Source: Azolla pinnata
Taxonomy: Eukaryota > Streptophyta > Polypodiopsida > Salviniales > Salviniaceae
Length of the DNA stretch: 38,803 nt
Reading direction: 5' to 3'
Assembly (NCBI GenBank): GCA_037176905.1
Contig: JBBBWG010031320.1
Location: 7,078-45,880, forward strand
A program made the translations under genes and the position numbers. Position 1 is the first letter of the stretch; every line of letters starts with the position of its first letter. The notes beneath the pieces are model-generated. The model saw only the letters and a program-made list of their open reading frames with translations. It was not told the DNA's origin and searched no databases. Positions 1-10,548 of the stretch are shown here, one piece after another.

Positions 1-87
1 AGGATTGCTGCTGAATGTGGTGATATTTCAAAGATTCCTTTTTATAATATTGAGATTGGTGCTACAAGGGTGTTTTTTTTCCTGCAG

Positions 88-718
88 GAGGATATTGAAA
101 TACAGTGATCAGACATTAGCTTTGGCTGAGACTGATTTAGACAGAGTGAATAAGGTGAAGAAAACAGGAGACGGCACCCAATGTGAAAATCTGTGCCTTG
201 AAAAGGAGAAACCTGGATCAGATAGTCTTCTTCAAACTGCATTACAGATTGAATTTTCACTGCCCTCTTCATGTTATGCAACAATGGCGATACGCGAACT
301 CTTAAAGATTTCATCTTCGGTGTCCCGCTTCTATCCTTCTTTGTTGCATTTATTTACATTAGGGAGGCACGATTCTCCATATTGCTTGCCCTGTGTCATG
401 CTAAATCTTACTACGTTAACGTCTTATCCCGATTATGTCAGAGCTGTCCCATTGCCTCCGATGTACATTAATCATCTCTGTGCTCGTCGCACAACCCCAA
501 CAACCAAAGATTTCGTTCTCACTGGGAATTATTTTGTGCGAAATAATGTTTATGTCTTTATATTTTCTCTTTCCATCTGCCTGTCTGTCTTCATATAGAT
601 TCATGAGAAGGTTTAGGCTCGTGAGCTGTTATTCACTTATGTTAATTGGCTTTTTTGGCAGGTAGCATTCCATAAGACTTTGAGCGAAGAACAGAATGAG
701 GTCAGGGTAGCAGCGTAG
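88..718 (+). CDS. PUS7: tRNA/mRNA pseudouridine synthase PUS7 (TruD family), C-terminal end only
   Basis: This is the last part of a TruD/PUS7-type enzyme, which isomerises uridine to pseudouridine in tRNA and other RNAs. The gene enters from the left. One exon starts at 88 after the acceptor TTTTTTCCTGCAG; its first base probably completes a Trp codon. It runs to 319 before GTGTCC. The last exon is 662-718, after TTTTTTGGCAG, and ends in TAG. The joined peptide contains LALAETDLD, then FSLPSSCYATMAIRELLK, the conserved closing segment of the TruD fold, then VAFHKTLSEEQ. The catalytic part lies outside the window. An unspliced reading frame passes through the 320-661 intron and gives a false tail. 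Family assignment is from remembered conservation of the C-terminal block. The exact start of the first exon is inferred. Confidence 0.82.
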
Positions 719-2326
719 GTTCAACTGCTGCTGCTTCCAAGCTGTATGGAATTGTGGATCTTTTCGACATCAATGAAGAATTTGATGGTGACGAATTGTC
801 ATTACAGAAATTTAGCTATCAGGGAGAAGCTGCACAAAAGGTCCAGATTGCATGATGTTATCATTTCCTCATTTTGGCTGCCTGGATCACAAAATATCAT
901 TACAGATATGGTAGAGACTGACAGGGTAAATTGACAAGTGATCATAATATTTATTTTGTGCCTCTTGGCTTTTTTGCGTGAATGTGTCCTATATTAGTCT
1001 CAAGGGTGAAGTTTTCATTCAACACATGGACTGGTTCCTTCCTAAAAACTAGGGTTTGTTGTTATTCCATTTCTAATCTTATTATGGTAGGAGCCAACCA
1101 AGACGTAGGTTGGTAGGTATAAGTAGCATGTTGGAGGCAAAGTCTTGTGTGTAGGTTAGCATTCATCAAACTCAAGTCTTAGGACATTAATGACTTGCAG
1201 AAGATATATGACATTTGCATTCTTGAATCAGAAGGCTAGGCTAGAATGGCAGGTGTATATATAATACAGTTAACCTCCCCCCCCCACCTATTTGACAGTG
1301 ACCAGTTTTGGAGTCTGAACTGAACCACTCTCTAAACGTAAATGCAGCATGAAATTTAACTGGGTTTGTTGACCTTTAGGTTCCTGCAATCCTAGGACAA
1401 GCTAGAATTCAAACGAAGGGGCTTGATCTATGTATAAGCGATGGTGTGTGTTACTAACCAGGTTTGCTCCACATTGTGAATACTTGCTTTCTGTTCCAAT
1501 GCTGATATACCAGTGAAGGACTTGTCAGGCTAGTAGCTACTTCATTTAAAGGGAAAATCTAAGAACAGTTTGGGCACACAATGCTTCGTTCGTCAATGTG
1601 CCACTGTCCATCCAACCTTTATATTCAATTCAATCAGCTTATAATCAACATCTTTAAATCTGCAGCATAGATTCGAGTGTTAATCTGCAGCCCATCCTCC
1701 AATGGTGATAGATTCAAGCCTTGCTAACCAGGTTTTTGCTGTCCATATCCACATTGTAAATGCATGCTTTCTGTTCCAATGCTGATATATGTATCAATGA
1801 AGGACTTGTCGGGCTACTTCATTTAAATGGAAATCCAAGAACACCTAGGGCTCATGGAGGTGACATTTTTCACCACCGTACAACCAACATTCATACATAT
1901 TCAGCTCAATTAGCTTATGATCAAGACCTTTCGTCTGCATCATAACTACTCTTTGTCTTACCAAATAGCTTTCCCTGTTTCAGCTCTCTCTATTTGGCAC
2001 CATATCTAGCGAAAGAAAGGAAGGATTTACTGACCCGCCATGTTGACTTTACCATGATGTGTTGTAGGGAACTTGGCTTGCACATTTCATTATTGCGGAG
2101 TAGATTTTATGTACCAAGTAGGTCTTGTAAGGTTGTGCCCCATATATTGAATTCCCGGCTATAGAGTAGAGGCAAGGAAGCTTTAGCCAGGATGTTATTA
2201 TTAGCCCAGTTCAGTCTCTCGTGTGTATGGACGTCAAAGTGCTACATCTTGTTGGGCAATTCAAGTGAAAGAATGTACAACATCCAAAGAAGCTGCGTGA
2301 TGCCACCACAGAACCTCATCCATTCC
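719..2326. other. Intergenic / 3' flank, no gene recognised
   Basis: This stretch follows the PUS7 stop. Its first 137 bases hold an open frame in another phase (700-855, see findings) but no start or known domain. The rest is AT-rich with only short open frames. The one structured element is the diverged duplication at about 1455-1990. Confidence 0.5.
1455..1990. repeat. Diverged tandem duplication, two units of about 268 bp
   Basis: A segment at about 1455-1722 recurs at about 1723-1990. Matching landmarks in the same order are the phrase GCTTTCTGTTCCAATGCTG (1487 and 1768), 'gaaggacttgtc' followed by 'cttcatttaaa' (1515 and 1799), and a block with 'agcttat' and 'atcaa' then 'tctgca' (1636 and 1911). 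There are many substitutions and small indels, so the duplication is old. No coding role is seen. Confidence 0.6.
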
Positions 2327-4764
2327 AATTTTACCCGTGGGTAAAAGACAGGTTTTCTGTACAGTAAAGAGAAGGAAAGGTGAGGATAGTCTGTGTTTCC
2401 ATGAGGTGTCTATGAAGCAAGCAAGGTCTTTTACACGGATCTCCACGCACCTGCAGAAGAATTATGATATATAAAGAGGCCGAGTTGATATCTGTCTGGA
2501 GGAGGAAGGCTTTTGGGCGGCCATAACACGGAGATGGGAAGTTTACGACACACACGTTGCAAGCAGCATAATGTGCAATGCCTTGATGATGGGACAAGCG
2601 CCCAAATCGCAGTTTTTTATTGCTGCGGTTTGCGCTGATGGATCTGTGGCCGTATTGCAAGCGTTTGTCATTGTCGAGAACGGTTTGCGCTGATGGATCT
2701 GTGGCCGTATTGCAAGCGTTTGTCATTGTCGAGAACGATGCCCTGAATCCGATGCACCGACCTGTTCCTGCTCCCCTCCGCTGTTCATGATTCATGCGGT
2801 GCATAATCTTGTTATGCATCAGAAGCATAGATGCTTGGAGCCAAGGCCACGATTGCTCGAGCTGGGGTTGAGAGCTGGTCCTGTTTTCCAGACCACGGGT
2901 TCTCTTTTGATTCTCAGTATTCGCGCCACCGATGAGAGCTCTACCATTGCTTTTTACTTCGTGCCGATCAGCATTCGCAGCTGATGCGGCGCCTGCAACC
3001 GGCTCGGGGCCAAGAGTACATGCAGTCCATGCACCATGGGCGCCATAGAACCTTGGCTTGATTGAGAACCAAGCTGCAGAGAATTGGTCAGAAATAGTTT
3101 GAGTGTGTTGTCCAGATTGTGTGAGAAGTGAGAGATCCACATTGAATGTCCATTTGGCGGATTTTGAGCTGGTTTGCTGCTATCTATGAGAAGTAATCAA
3201 GTCAAAGTAGGCCTGACTTTCTGATCCCAAACACAGGTCCACCGCCTGAAAAGGATTCAGAGGGGAGGGTGGGGGGATCAAGGCTCTATCTTGGCAGCTT
3301 TCCCATTGCTAGGGTTACAGGCTTCTGATGCAGATCACCTCCAGTTTGGGGCTGGATGAAGCTAATGAGGTGAGATTGATCAAATTGTTTCTGGTGGGCT
3401 GTGTGTCAGTCAAATCCAATCTGCAAGCAGCTAGAGTCGGTCCAAATGTGTGTTCAAGATGGAGCTACCCCACAAGTTGGATCCTGTACACTCTGTGCAT
3501 CACCCCTAGATCTATCTGGTTTTCAATATTCGATTTTTCTTCATATCAAACTGAAGATTGGCGTGGAAATCACTGTGGTAGTGAGCCTGGTTGATCCTTC
3601 ACCTGATCAGCTGTAAAAGAAAAACAAAAGAAAAAGGAACAGGTCCGTTGTATGTATAGCGCAGATGGTTTAAAAGCTCAATGTCTCTAGATAGAGCTTG
3701 ACAATGTTTTGGAATCACGAGTGGGTGTAGTCCTGTGATGGATCAGTGCAGCTATATCAGCTCAAAGATGAAGTAGATTGATTCAAAGCTTATGTTGTGC
3801 TCGATGCTGCTGCAAGTACCGCCATGCATGTCTCAGGAACAATGTCTTGGGATCCATCTATCTATGAAACCCTAAACCTGAAGAACCCTGCAAACTCTTG
3901 TCGAAGCTCAGAAGGGCGACATTGAGATTATGTACATACTATACAGATCATGGAGTGCTTAGAACATGGAGGGATGGGAGGGGCTTCGAACATGGAGCAG
4001 GCCCACCTCGAGGCAAATATTGTACCGTAGTTACATTGGCTTGAATCATGTTCTGGGTCCCATGCTGGGTGCTTAGGGTTTGTGGATTGATCCGATCCAA
4101 TTGCATGATCTGACATCTAAGAATATCATATTTGGTCAGATTCAAAAATGGGGCCCTTCTTTCTGAATCGACAATGATCTTCTGAAAAGACACTTGTATT
4201 TGAAGGGGATGTGTAAATTGACACTCGTGATCGCAATGTTCTGTTTGCATCGATATCATCATGAAAACGCCTTGCAAGCTTTGTTTTTTGGCAGTGGAAA
4301 TTACACACAGCTCTGCAATCCTCTCGTGTTTGATGGAAGACCCACTTTGGATCGGAAGTAGAGGCAACAGTTAACGATTGATTCGAGATCTGATGATTCT
4401 TTAAGGGGTCAAAACAACTCTAAATTCCCGGATTCCACTTTCACCACGTCAGTGGAAACATGATCACAGATCAAAAAGTTCCGGATGATGATCGGGAGCT
4501 TGAACACAAAACAAGAAATAGGAGAACGAAGCAAAGATCAGAGCGGGAGAACAAAAAACAAAGTCGATCATATAAGATCGTTGGGTGCTCATAATCAATG
4601 GTTTGAATATGGGTAACTAGAGGCGATTGGGACGATCAGAGAGCTTGATTAATGCAGCAATCGTGATGGGTTTGTCGCCGATTAATGAATGATTAGGACA
4701 ATCAGATGAGAGCGCATACATATCCTTCGATTAATGCACGCGAAATTCTGCAGCGAGTCGACCT
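2327..4764. other. Intergenic, no gene recognised
   Basis: The longest open frame (2331-3140, minus) has no ATG start, no known domain and biased content from a tandem duplication, so it is not called. A TATATAAAG box lies at about 2469 (plus) and an AAACCCTAAACC telo-like box at about 3869, but no convincing exon follows either. The right part probably includes the SOSEKI 3' UTR. Confidence 0.45.
2627..2736. repeat. Perfect 55-bp tandem duplication
   Basis: The 55 bases at 2627-2681, beginning GGTTTGCGCTGATGG and ending GTCGAGAAC, are repeated without mismatch at 2682-2736. Exact identity implies a recent duplication or an assembly artefact. Confidence 0.95.
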
Positions 4765-6405
4765 TCAGGATCTCATGAAGAGAAATTTATCGGGGAGGCT
4801 GCTGCTTGAGCGTCGTCTGCAAAACAAATGATCGATCATTAGGCTCCATTAACCATCAAGCGCATCAGTGCAGCAGCTGATAGCGTCTTAATCTACTACT
4901 GATTAACACTAATTGGTTAGTAAGTCGTGTGCGGAGAGATAAGAAAGAATGTGGGATGGCAGGTGATTAACGATCAGCGGCATGCAAACTATGATTAACC
5001 CGCGGATGAATTGCGGTAATCAATTCAGTACAATGCAGTAATTAGGACGTGGAAACACGGACGGAATCGAAGTAATTAGAGGTCAAGGGAAGCATAGCAA
5101 CTAATGACAGGATGATCAGCTGTTTCGAATGGTTAATTAGCATCATGCAGCAGCAACAGCATAGCAATTAATGATCAGCTGTTTCGAACGGTTGATTAGC
5201 ATCATGCAGCAGCAACAGCATAGCAATTAATGACAGGATGAATCAGCTGTTTCGAATGGTTAATTATCATCATGCAGCAGCAGCAGCAGCAGCAGCATAG
5301 CAATTAATGACAGGATGAATCAGCTGTTTCGAACGGTTGATTAGCATCATGCAGCAGCAGCAGCATAGCAACTAATGATAGGATGATCAGCTATTTCGAA
5401 TGGTTAATTATCATCATGCAACAGTAGCAGCATAGCAATTAATGACAGGATGAATCAGCTGTTTCGAATGGTTGATTAGCATCATGCCGCAGCAGCAGCA
5501 TAGCAATTAATGACAGGATGAATCAGCTGTTTCGAATGGTTAATTATCATCATGCAGCAGCAGCAGCAGCAGCAGCATAGCAATTAATGACAGGATGAAT
5601 CAGCTGTTTCGAACGGTTGATTAGCATCATGCAGCAGCAGCAGCATAGCAACTAATGATAGGATGATCAGCTATTTCGAATGGTTAATTATCATCATGCA
5701 ACAGTAGCAGCATAGCAATTAATGACAGGATGAATCAGCTGTTTCGAATGGTTGATTAGCATCATGCCGCAGCAGCAGCATAGCAATTAATGACAGGATG
5801 AATCAGCTGTTTCGAATGGTTAATTATCATCATGCAGCAGCAGCAGCAACAGCAGCAACATAGCAATTAATGACAGGATGAATCAGCTGTTGCGAACGGT
5901 TGATTAGCATCATGTAGCAGCAGCAGCATAGCAATTAATGACAGGATGAATCAACTGTTTTGCAGAATCACAGTTGAGTTACCTCAAAGGGCTATCATCG
6001 CAGGCTCTGATCAGCTCGCCAATGGAGAACCTCCGCACGCTGGGGGCGGCATCTGCATGCTCAGCAGCGGCAGCAGCAGCAGCTCCCGTGCATGAATCGT
6101 TGATCGCTTTAGATCGATTGCGACGAGGGTTGGAATTCCTGAGTTGCCCACGATCAGCGGCTCCGTGAGAATCCGTGCTAGAGTCCTTAATCTTCGCCGG
6201 CTGCGCGGCGAGGACGCCATGGATGAGATTCGGCCATCCTTTGATGCTCCGGAAGGAGAATCTCTTGCTAGATCCGGCGGCGCCTGATCCAGATGCTGCA
6301 GCGGAGATCGGATGATGATGATGACCATGCAGGAGATCGAATCCCAGCTTCTGCACCAACACTCCGCCCTCGGATCCATGATCAAGATTGTACAGAGTTG
6401 CTGCT

Positions 6406-6436
<31 letters not shown>

Positions 6437-8189
6437 ATGATGCTGCGATCCAATCGTGCAGGAAGCTGCCCAGCGAGTTGATGCAGAGCTTGCTGCATCG
6501 CTGCTGCAGATCGGGGCTGGGCGCGGCCAAGGATGATTCATGGCAGCGATGGCGGTGATCAGGGCGATGATGATGCTGACGGTGATGATGATGGTGACGA
6601 TGGTGGTGAGGAGGAGGAGGATGATGATCGCGGCGGCGGCGGCGGCGATATTCATCACCATCGCCACGACCATCGTCATCATCATCTTCTTCATCATCAT
6701 CATCATCATCTTCGTCTTCTCCTTCGAGGCCATCGCCATCCTGATCGTCATCATCACGGCCGATCAGCCGGCGGCGGCGGCGATTGCTGATGCCGCCGCT
6801 GGAGCTCCTGCAGATCATCAGGCTTCGCCTCCTGCACGTCGGCGCGATCCGATCATCGTCGTCGGAATCCGGATCCGCTGCGCGATCATAATGATCAGCA
6901 GAGCAACGATCGCATTCGTCATAGCGAGGCGGCGGCGGCGGCGGCAGCGTGATCGGATGATGACGATGATGATAGCTGCATGCGTGATCGAATCGTGGGC
7001 GATCGACGAGGACTGATCCGAGACGGCGAGCTGCAGCTGCAATCGAGCCGACGCCGCCGCCATGATCCGCCGATCCGTCGTAATAATAGCAATACTGCAG
7101 CAGGCCGAGGCTGTGATCATCGCAATGATGATGATCCGCCGCGGCCAGCTGGTTCGTGCGCCAATTCCTGCAGGAGCTCATGATCGGCGGATCATTCGCA
7201 GCAGCGGCGCAGGAATCATCAGCGTCGCGCCCACAATCGTCGTCATCATCATCATCATCATCATCATCGTGGCCCCCGCGAGGACGACGACGACGAAGAC
7301 GATGATGATGATGATGATGATGATCAGGATCACGAGGACGAGGATCGTGATCGCACGAGGAGCTGCTGGATCGAGCGAGGAGCTCGCCATAGCCGGAGGA
7401 GGAGGAGGAGGAGGAGGATGCAGCGGCGATGGTGTTGCAGCGCTGATTGCTCGGCTGCAGATCATCCATGGAGGTGGCGGCGCTACTGTAGCCCTGCAGA
7501 TGATGATGATGCGGATGAGGATGAGGATGAGGATGATGATCCGATCGCCGCCCGAGGTCACAGAGATTCTCAGCCATGGCGGCGCCATGGATATTCCTCA
7601 GATTCTCCGCCTCCTTCTGCTTCTGCTTCTTCTTCGGCTTCTTCTTCCCCAGATTCTGATCCTGATCCTGATCCTGATCCTGATCCGTCGTCGTCTTCGC
7701 GCACGTCGTCGTCAGATTCTTCTTCTCCAGCTTCGCCATGGCGGCGCCGTGCATATTCCTCAGACTCTTCTTCTCCTCGTCCTCCGCAAGATCCTTCCTC
7801 GTCCTCGTCCTCGTCCTCGCCATCGCCATCGCCATCGAGCTCGGCATCAGATCCTGATCACCATTCCTGCCTCCTCCTCCTCCTCCTGCTGCTGCTGCAG
7901 CAGCATAAGCGCCGCCCTGCAGCGCAATCCTCCGATCCTCGTCGACTGCAAATCCTTCTTCCTCCGTTTGCGTGGCGGCGTCGCTGCAGCGCAGCTTGCG
8001 CGATCGGATCATCATCCGCCTCGCATCTGCAGGCGCAGGATGATCGCGCGCCGAAGCTGCTGCCGCAGCGGGAAGATCCGCCGGTTTGTGATGACGATCG
8101 GCAGCTTGAAGCCTCCGATCATGGCCCGATCGATGATGATCATCTCTGCGATCACGATCACGATCAGAATCATCGTCGTCGTCGTCGTG

Positions 8190-8221
<32 letters not shown>

Positions 8222-9544
8222 CATCCGCCTCCGCCGCATGATTCTTGAGGTGCAGCAGGTTGCAGCTGCTGAGCTTGCAGCCCTTGAGGATGTATTCGCC
8301 GTGATTCGCAGGGAAGATGAGGTCTCCGTCGTCGCACAGATCTTGCCAGACATAGCCATTCCGGTAGCTCCTGCAAGGCGCAGTAATTAATCAGTTTTTT
8401 GCACGTGAACATTAATAAGATCATTCAACTCATTCACTCCATCCGCCCATGATCATCATCAATCCGCCTCCTCATCTTTTGCGAATCTGTATGATCAATC
8501 GCGTTAAAGGCGAATCTGTCTGATGAACCACGTTAAAGGCGAATCTGTATGATGAATCGCGTATGCAACAATACTGTTGCCGATCGATCGTACGTATACA
8601 GATTGCAATATGCTGGATGATGATGCTTATGGTGGATTCTTACCGCTTGCAGGACCATGCGAACGAGGCCGGCATCGCCTTCCCCCTGATGCTCATCAAT
8701 CGCTGCTTCACGTCTACAATCATCAGCACGATGATGGATCGCATCAATGCTCGCTAGTGATTATCATCAGCAATATTTATACAAACGCCCATGTCAAATC
8801 GAGCATCGCTGCTGCATCGACACTAGCATAATGCTGCAGATCGCTTGAATATGTTAATTAGCGCAAAGCTCATTCATGCAGCAGATCGACGACGACGGCG
8901 ACGATGATTACGGTGATGATGGTGATGATGATCATGATCATGATCATGCTCATGATGATGGTGGTGATGATGATGACGATCATTGTGGTGGTGATGATGA
9001 TGATGATGAAATCAGGCCAACTACATAGGGCTGGATCAATTATATACAGGATCTGATCAATCCAGGCAATGCTAGCTGCTAAAACTGGCGTGATTAAACC
9101 CTAATGAGCGATAATTAGGATCGTATAGCAGCATGTCACGGATCTGTGATCCGGATTATGCATGCATGCAGATCATGCAGGAATAATAATATTCCGACTG
9201 ATCGATGATCACCCGATAATAATCAATGATCGGAATCGATCATCAGGTGATATGATTTTGTAGGAGTAGTACTAATTAGCAAGGATTAAGCTCTAATGTC
9301 GGCATTGAGATGCAGCTGGATTATGCGATGAATTAGCAAGGATTATACCTCCGAGGGTGAGGCCGGATCGAGAAAGGGGCACATCAAGCAGGTGGGGTTG
9401 CTCCAGGAGACCAGATCGACTGAGGTAATATACGATTCTCACGGTCCGATTCGATCCTGGAACAACGACGACGTTCTCATCGGTGCTCTGTTGCAGATCT
9501 TTGGATGATGAGGATGAGGAGGAGGATACTGTTGATGAGATTGT

Positions 9545-9576
<32 letters not shown>

Positions 9577-9712
9577 TTGTTGTTGATGTTGATGTTGATG
9601 TTGATGATGTTGTTGATGTTGATGTTGATGTTGGTGTTGATGTTGACGGCGATATTGGTACCGATGATCTTGACCCTTCCTTCCCAGCTGTTCCAGCACT
9701 GCTAATCCCCAT
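4765..9712 (-). CDS. SOK: SOSEKI-family (DUF966) polarity protein with DIX-like domain, low-complexity expanded
   Basis: SOSEKI proteins polymerise through an N-terminal DIX-like domain and mark cell edges at the plasma membrane. Exon 1 is 9712-9349 (ATG at 9712). It encodes an 86-residue Ser/Thr tract, then VRIVYYLSRSGLLEQPHLL at about 91-109. Exon 2 is 8713-8644 (DVKQRLMSIRGKAMPASFAW). Exon 3 is 8370-5983 and opens with SYRNGYVWQDLCDDGDLIF and GEYILKG, completing the domain by about residue 178. All three exons have GT-AG borders and compatible phases (1, then 2). DAATQTEE at about 275-282 matches the family ATQT motif. The rest of exon 3 is extreme Asp/His/Arg/Gly/Ser runs. An AG|GTAAC donor at 5983 can join the acceptor TTTTGCAG before 4816, giving a short last exon 4816-4765 (about 957 aa). 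Otherwise TAA at 5979 ends a protein of about 941 aa. Both exceed the usual 300-600 aa of the family. The domain call is firm; the C-terminal model is less so. Confidence 0.85.
5091..5965. repeat. Minisatellite of 13 units (~60-79 bp) with exact 280-bp higher-order repeat
   Basis: Units begin AGCATAGCAATTAATGA and carry CAGGATGAATCAGCTG, TTTCGAAYGGTTRATTA and CATCATGCAGCAGCAG with a variable CAG run. Unit starts are near 5091, 5158, 5217, 5294, 5362, 5430, 5498, 5574, 5642, 5710, 5778, 5857 and 5925. Bases 5221-5500 are identical to 5501-5780, so a four-unit block was duplicated as a whole, and the identity continues about 60 bases into the next copy. In the four-exon SOSEKI model the array lies in the last intron; otherwise it is just beyond the stop codon. 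Confidence 0.95.
6580..8235. repeat. GAT/ATC, GGC and related triplet-repeat tracts inside SOSEKI exon 3
   Basis: Many short triplet runs of GAT/ATC, GCC/GGC, GAG/CTC and GATCCT type follow each other, for example near 6660-6725, 7236-7325, 7500-7540, 7655-7690 and 8170-8228. On the minus strand they encode poly-Asp, poly-His, poly-Gly, DQ repeats and HP repeats. They also keep other frames and the opposite strand open for hundreds of codons, so those shadow frames are not genes. Confidence 0.85.
8880..9010. repeat. GATGATGGT-type triplet repeat in SOSEKI intron 1
   Basis: This run of GAT, GGT, GAC and ATG triplets resembles the tracts in the flanking exons. It lies wholly inside the intron between 9348 and 8714, where it has no coding role. 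Confidence 0.85.
9540..9652. repeat. GAT/GTT triplet repeat in SOSEKI exon 1
   Basis: A (GAT)n run followed by GTTGATGTTGAT-type repeats. On the minus strand it encodes the Ser/Thr-rich N-terminus (STST and poly-Ser) that precedes the DIX-like domain. Confidence 0.9.
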
Positions 9713-10276
9713 CGACTAATCGGGTGATTAATGCGCTAATTAATTAACTGAACCTGATCGATGGGCGGCGCTGCTAATTGCTGCTAATCAAGCTGCAGGA
9801 ATCGACAATTAACTCTAATTTTTGGACCCAACATCCATCTAATTAATGCACTGGTACTCGATGAATCGATACATTAATGCTAACTCTAATTCCGTTGATT
9901 AAGGCTAGGAAGGAACATTGGCTCAGGGATATTCCCAATTCGTTTGCCCCTAATCTTAATCACAATGAGCCCATGCAAAAAATCAAGGCTTCTAAACCCC
10001 AACTAATTACGAGAGGATCTGATAAATGTATCTATCTACAGAGCTGATCAGCTGATCAGCTCTTCACGATGAATGTAGATTAGGCGGCGCTTGATGACAG
10101 TGATAATTAGCGCCTCGCAAAGGAAGCTTTAATCCTGAGCTGCCTCAAACTTTAGATATGGAGCTGAATTAAGCTAATGAAATCAGAAACCTGTGAATTC
10201 GTAAAGCCCGTGAAAGGAAGGAAGAAGATCAGGGATGCATATATGCAGAAAAGGGAAGGGAAAACAGGAATCAGAG

Positions 10277-10310
10277 AGCTAGCTAAGCTAAGCTAAGCTA
10301 GCTAGCTAGA
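10277..10310. repeat. AGCTA short tandem repeat
   Basis: Runs of AGCTA and AGCT in tandem. The AGCT units are self-complementary. Confidence 0.8.
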
Positions 10311-10421
10311 GATGGAAAGAGGATCTGATCCAAAAAAAACCATCGCCCATCAAAAGGATATGCAGGAAGCACGACAATCTCTGCATTAAGGGCTTGAATT
10401 TCTTTCACCCCCTTACTGTAA

Positions 10422-10548
10422 TTTCTTCTTCTTCTTCTTCTTCTTCTTTTTCTTCTTCTTCTGCGTTGGAATTGTGTAAGAAAAAACAGGAAAGAATTGA
10501 ATGAAAGAAATGTTGAAAGAATTGAAGAAGAAGAAGAAGAAGAAGAGG
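10422..10548. repeat. Inverted pair of TTC and GAA tracts
   Basis: A TTC run (10422-10463) is followed about 60 bases later by a GAA run (10524-10548). The two can pair as a long purine/pyrimidine stem. Such tracts are common in plant leaders, and this pair lies about 0.7-0.8 kb upstream of the SOSEKI ATG. Confidence 0.6.

Noticed and set aside
5..598. 197-codon plus-strand reading frame at the left edge
   Set aside because: It starts without ATG and runs through an intron; the PUS7 exon ends at 319 and the real tail continues at 662.
2331..3140. 269-codon minus-strand frame
   Set aside because: No ATG start, no recognisable domain, and it contains an exact 55-bp duplication read in two phases. 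It looks like chance.
5091..5965. CRISPR-like repeat array
   Set aside because: Units are contiguous and vary along their whole length; there are no unique spacers and the DNA is a plant nuclear genome.
7062..8390. 442-codon plus-strand frame opposite SOSEKI
   Set aside because: Low-complexity Ile/Met/Arg runs produced by the triplet repeats on the wrong strand; the minus strand has a clear conserved domain and splice sites.
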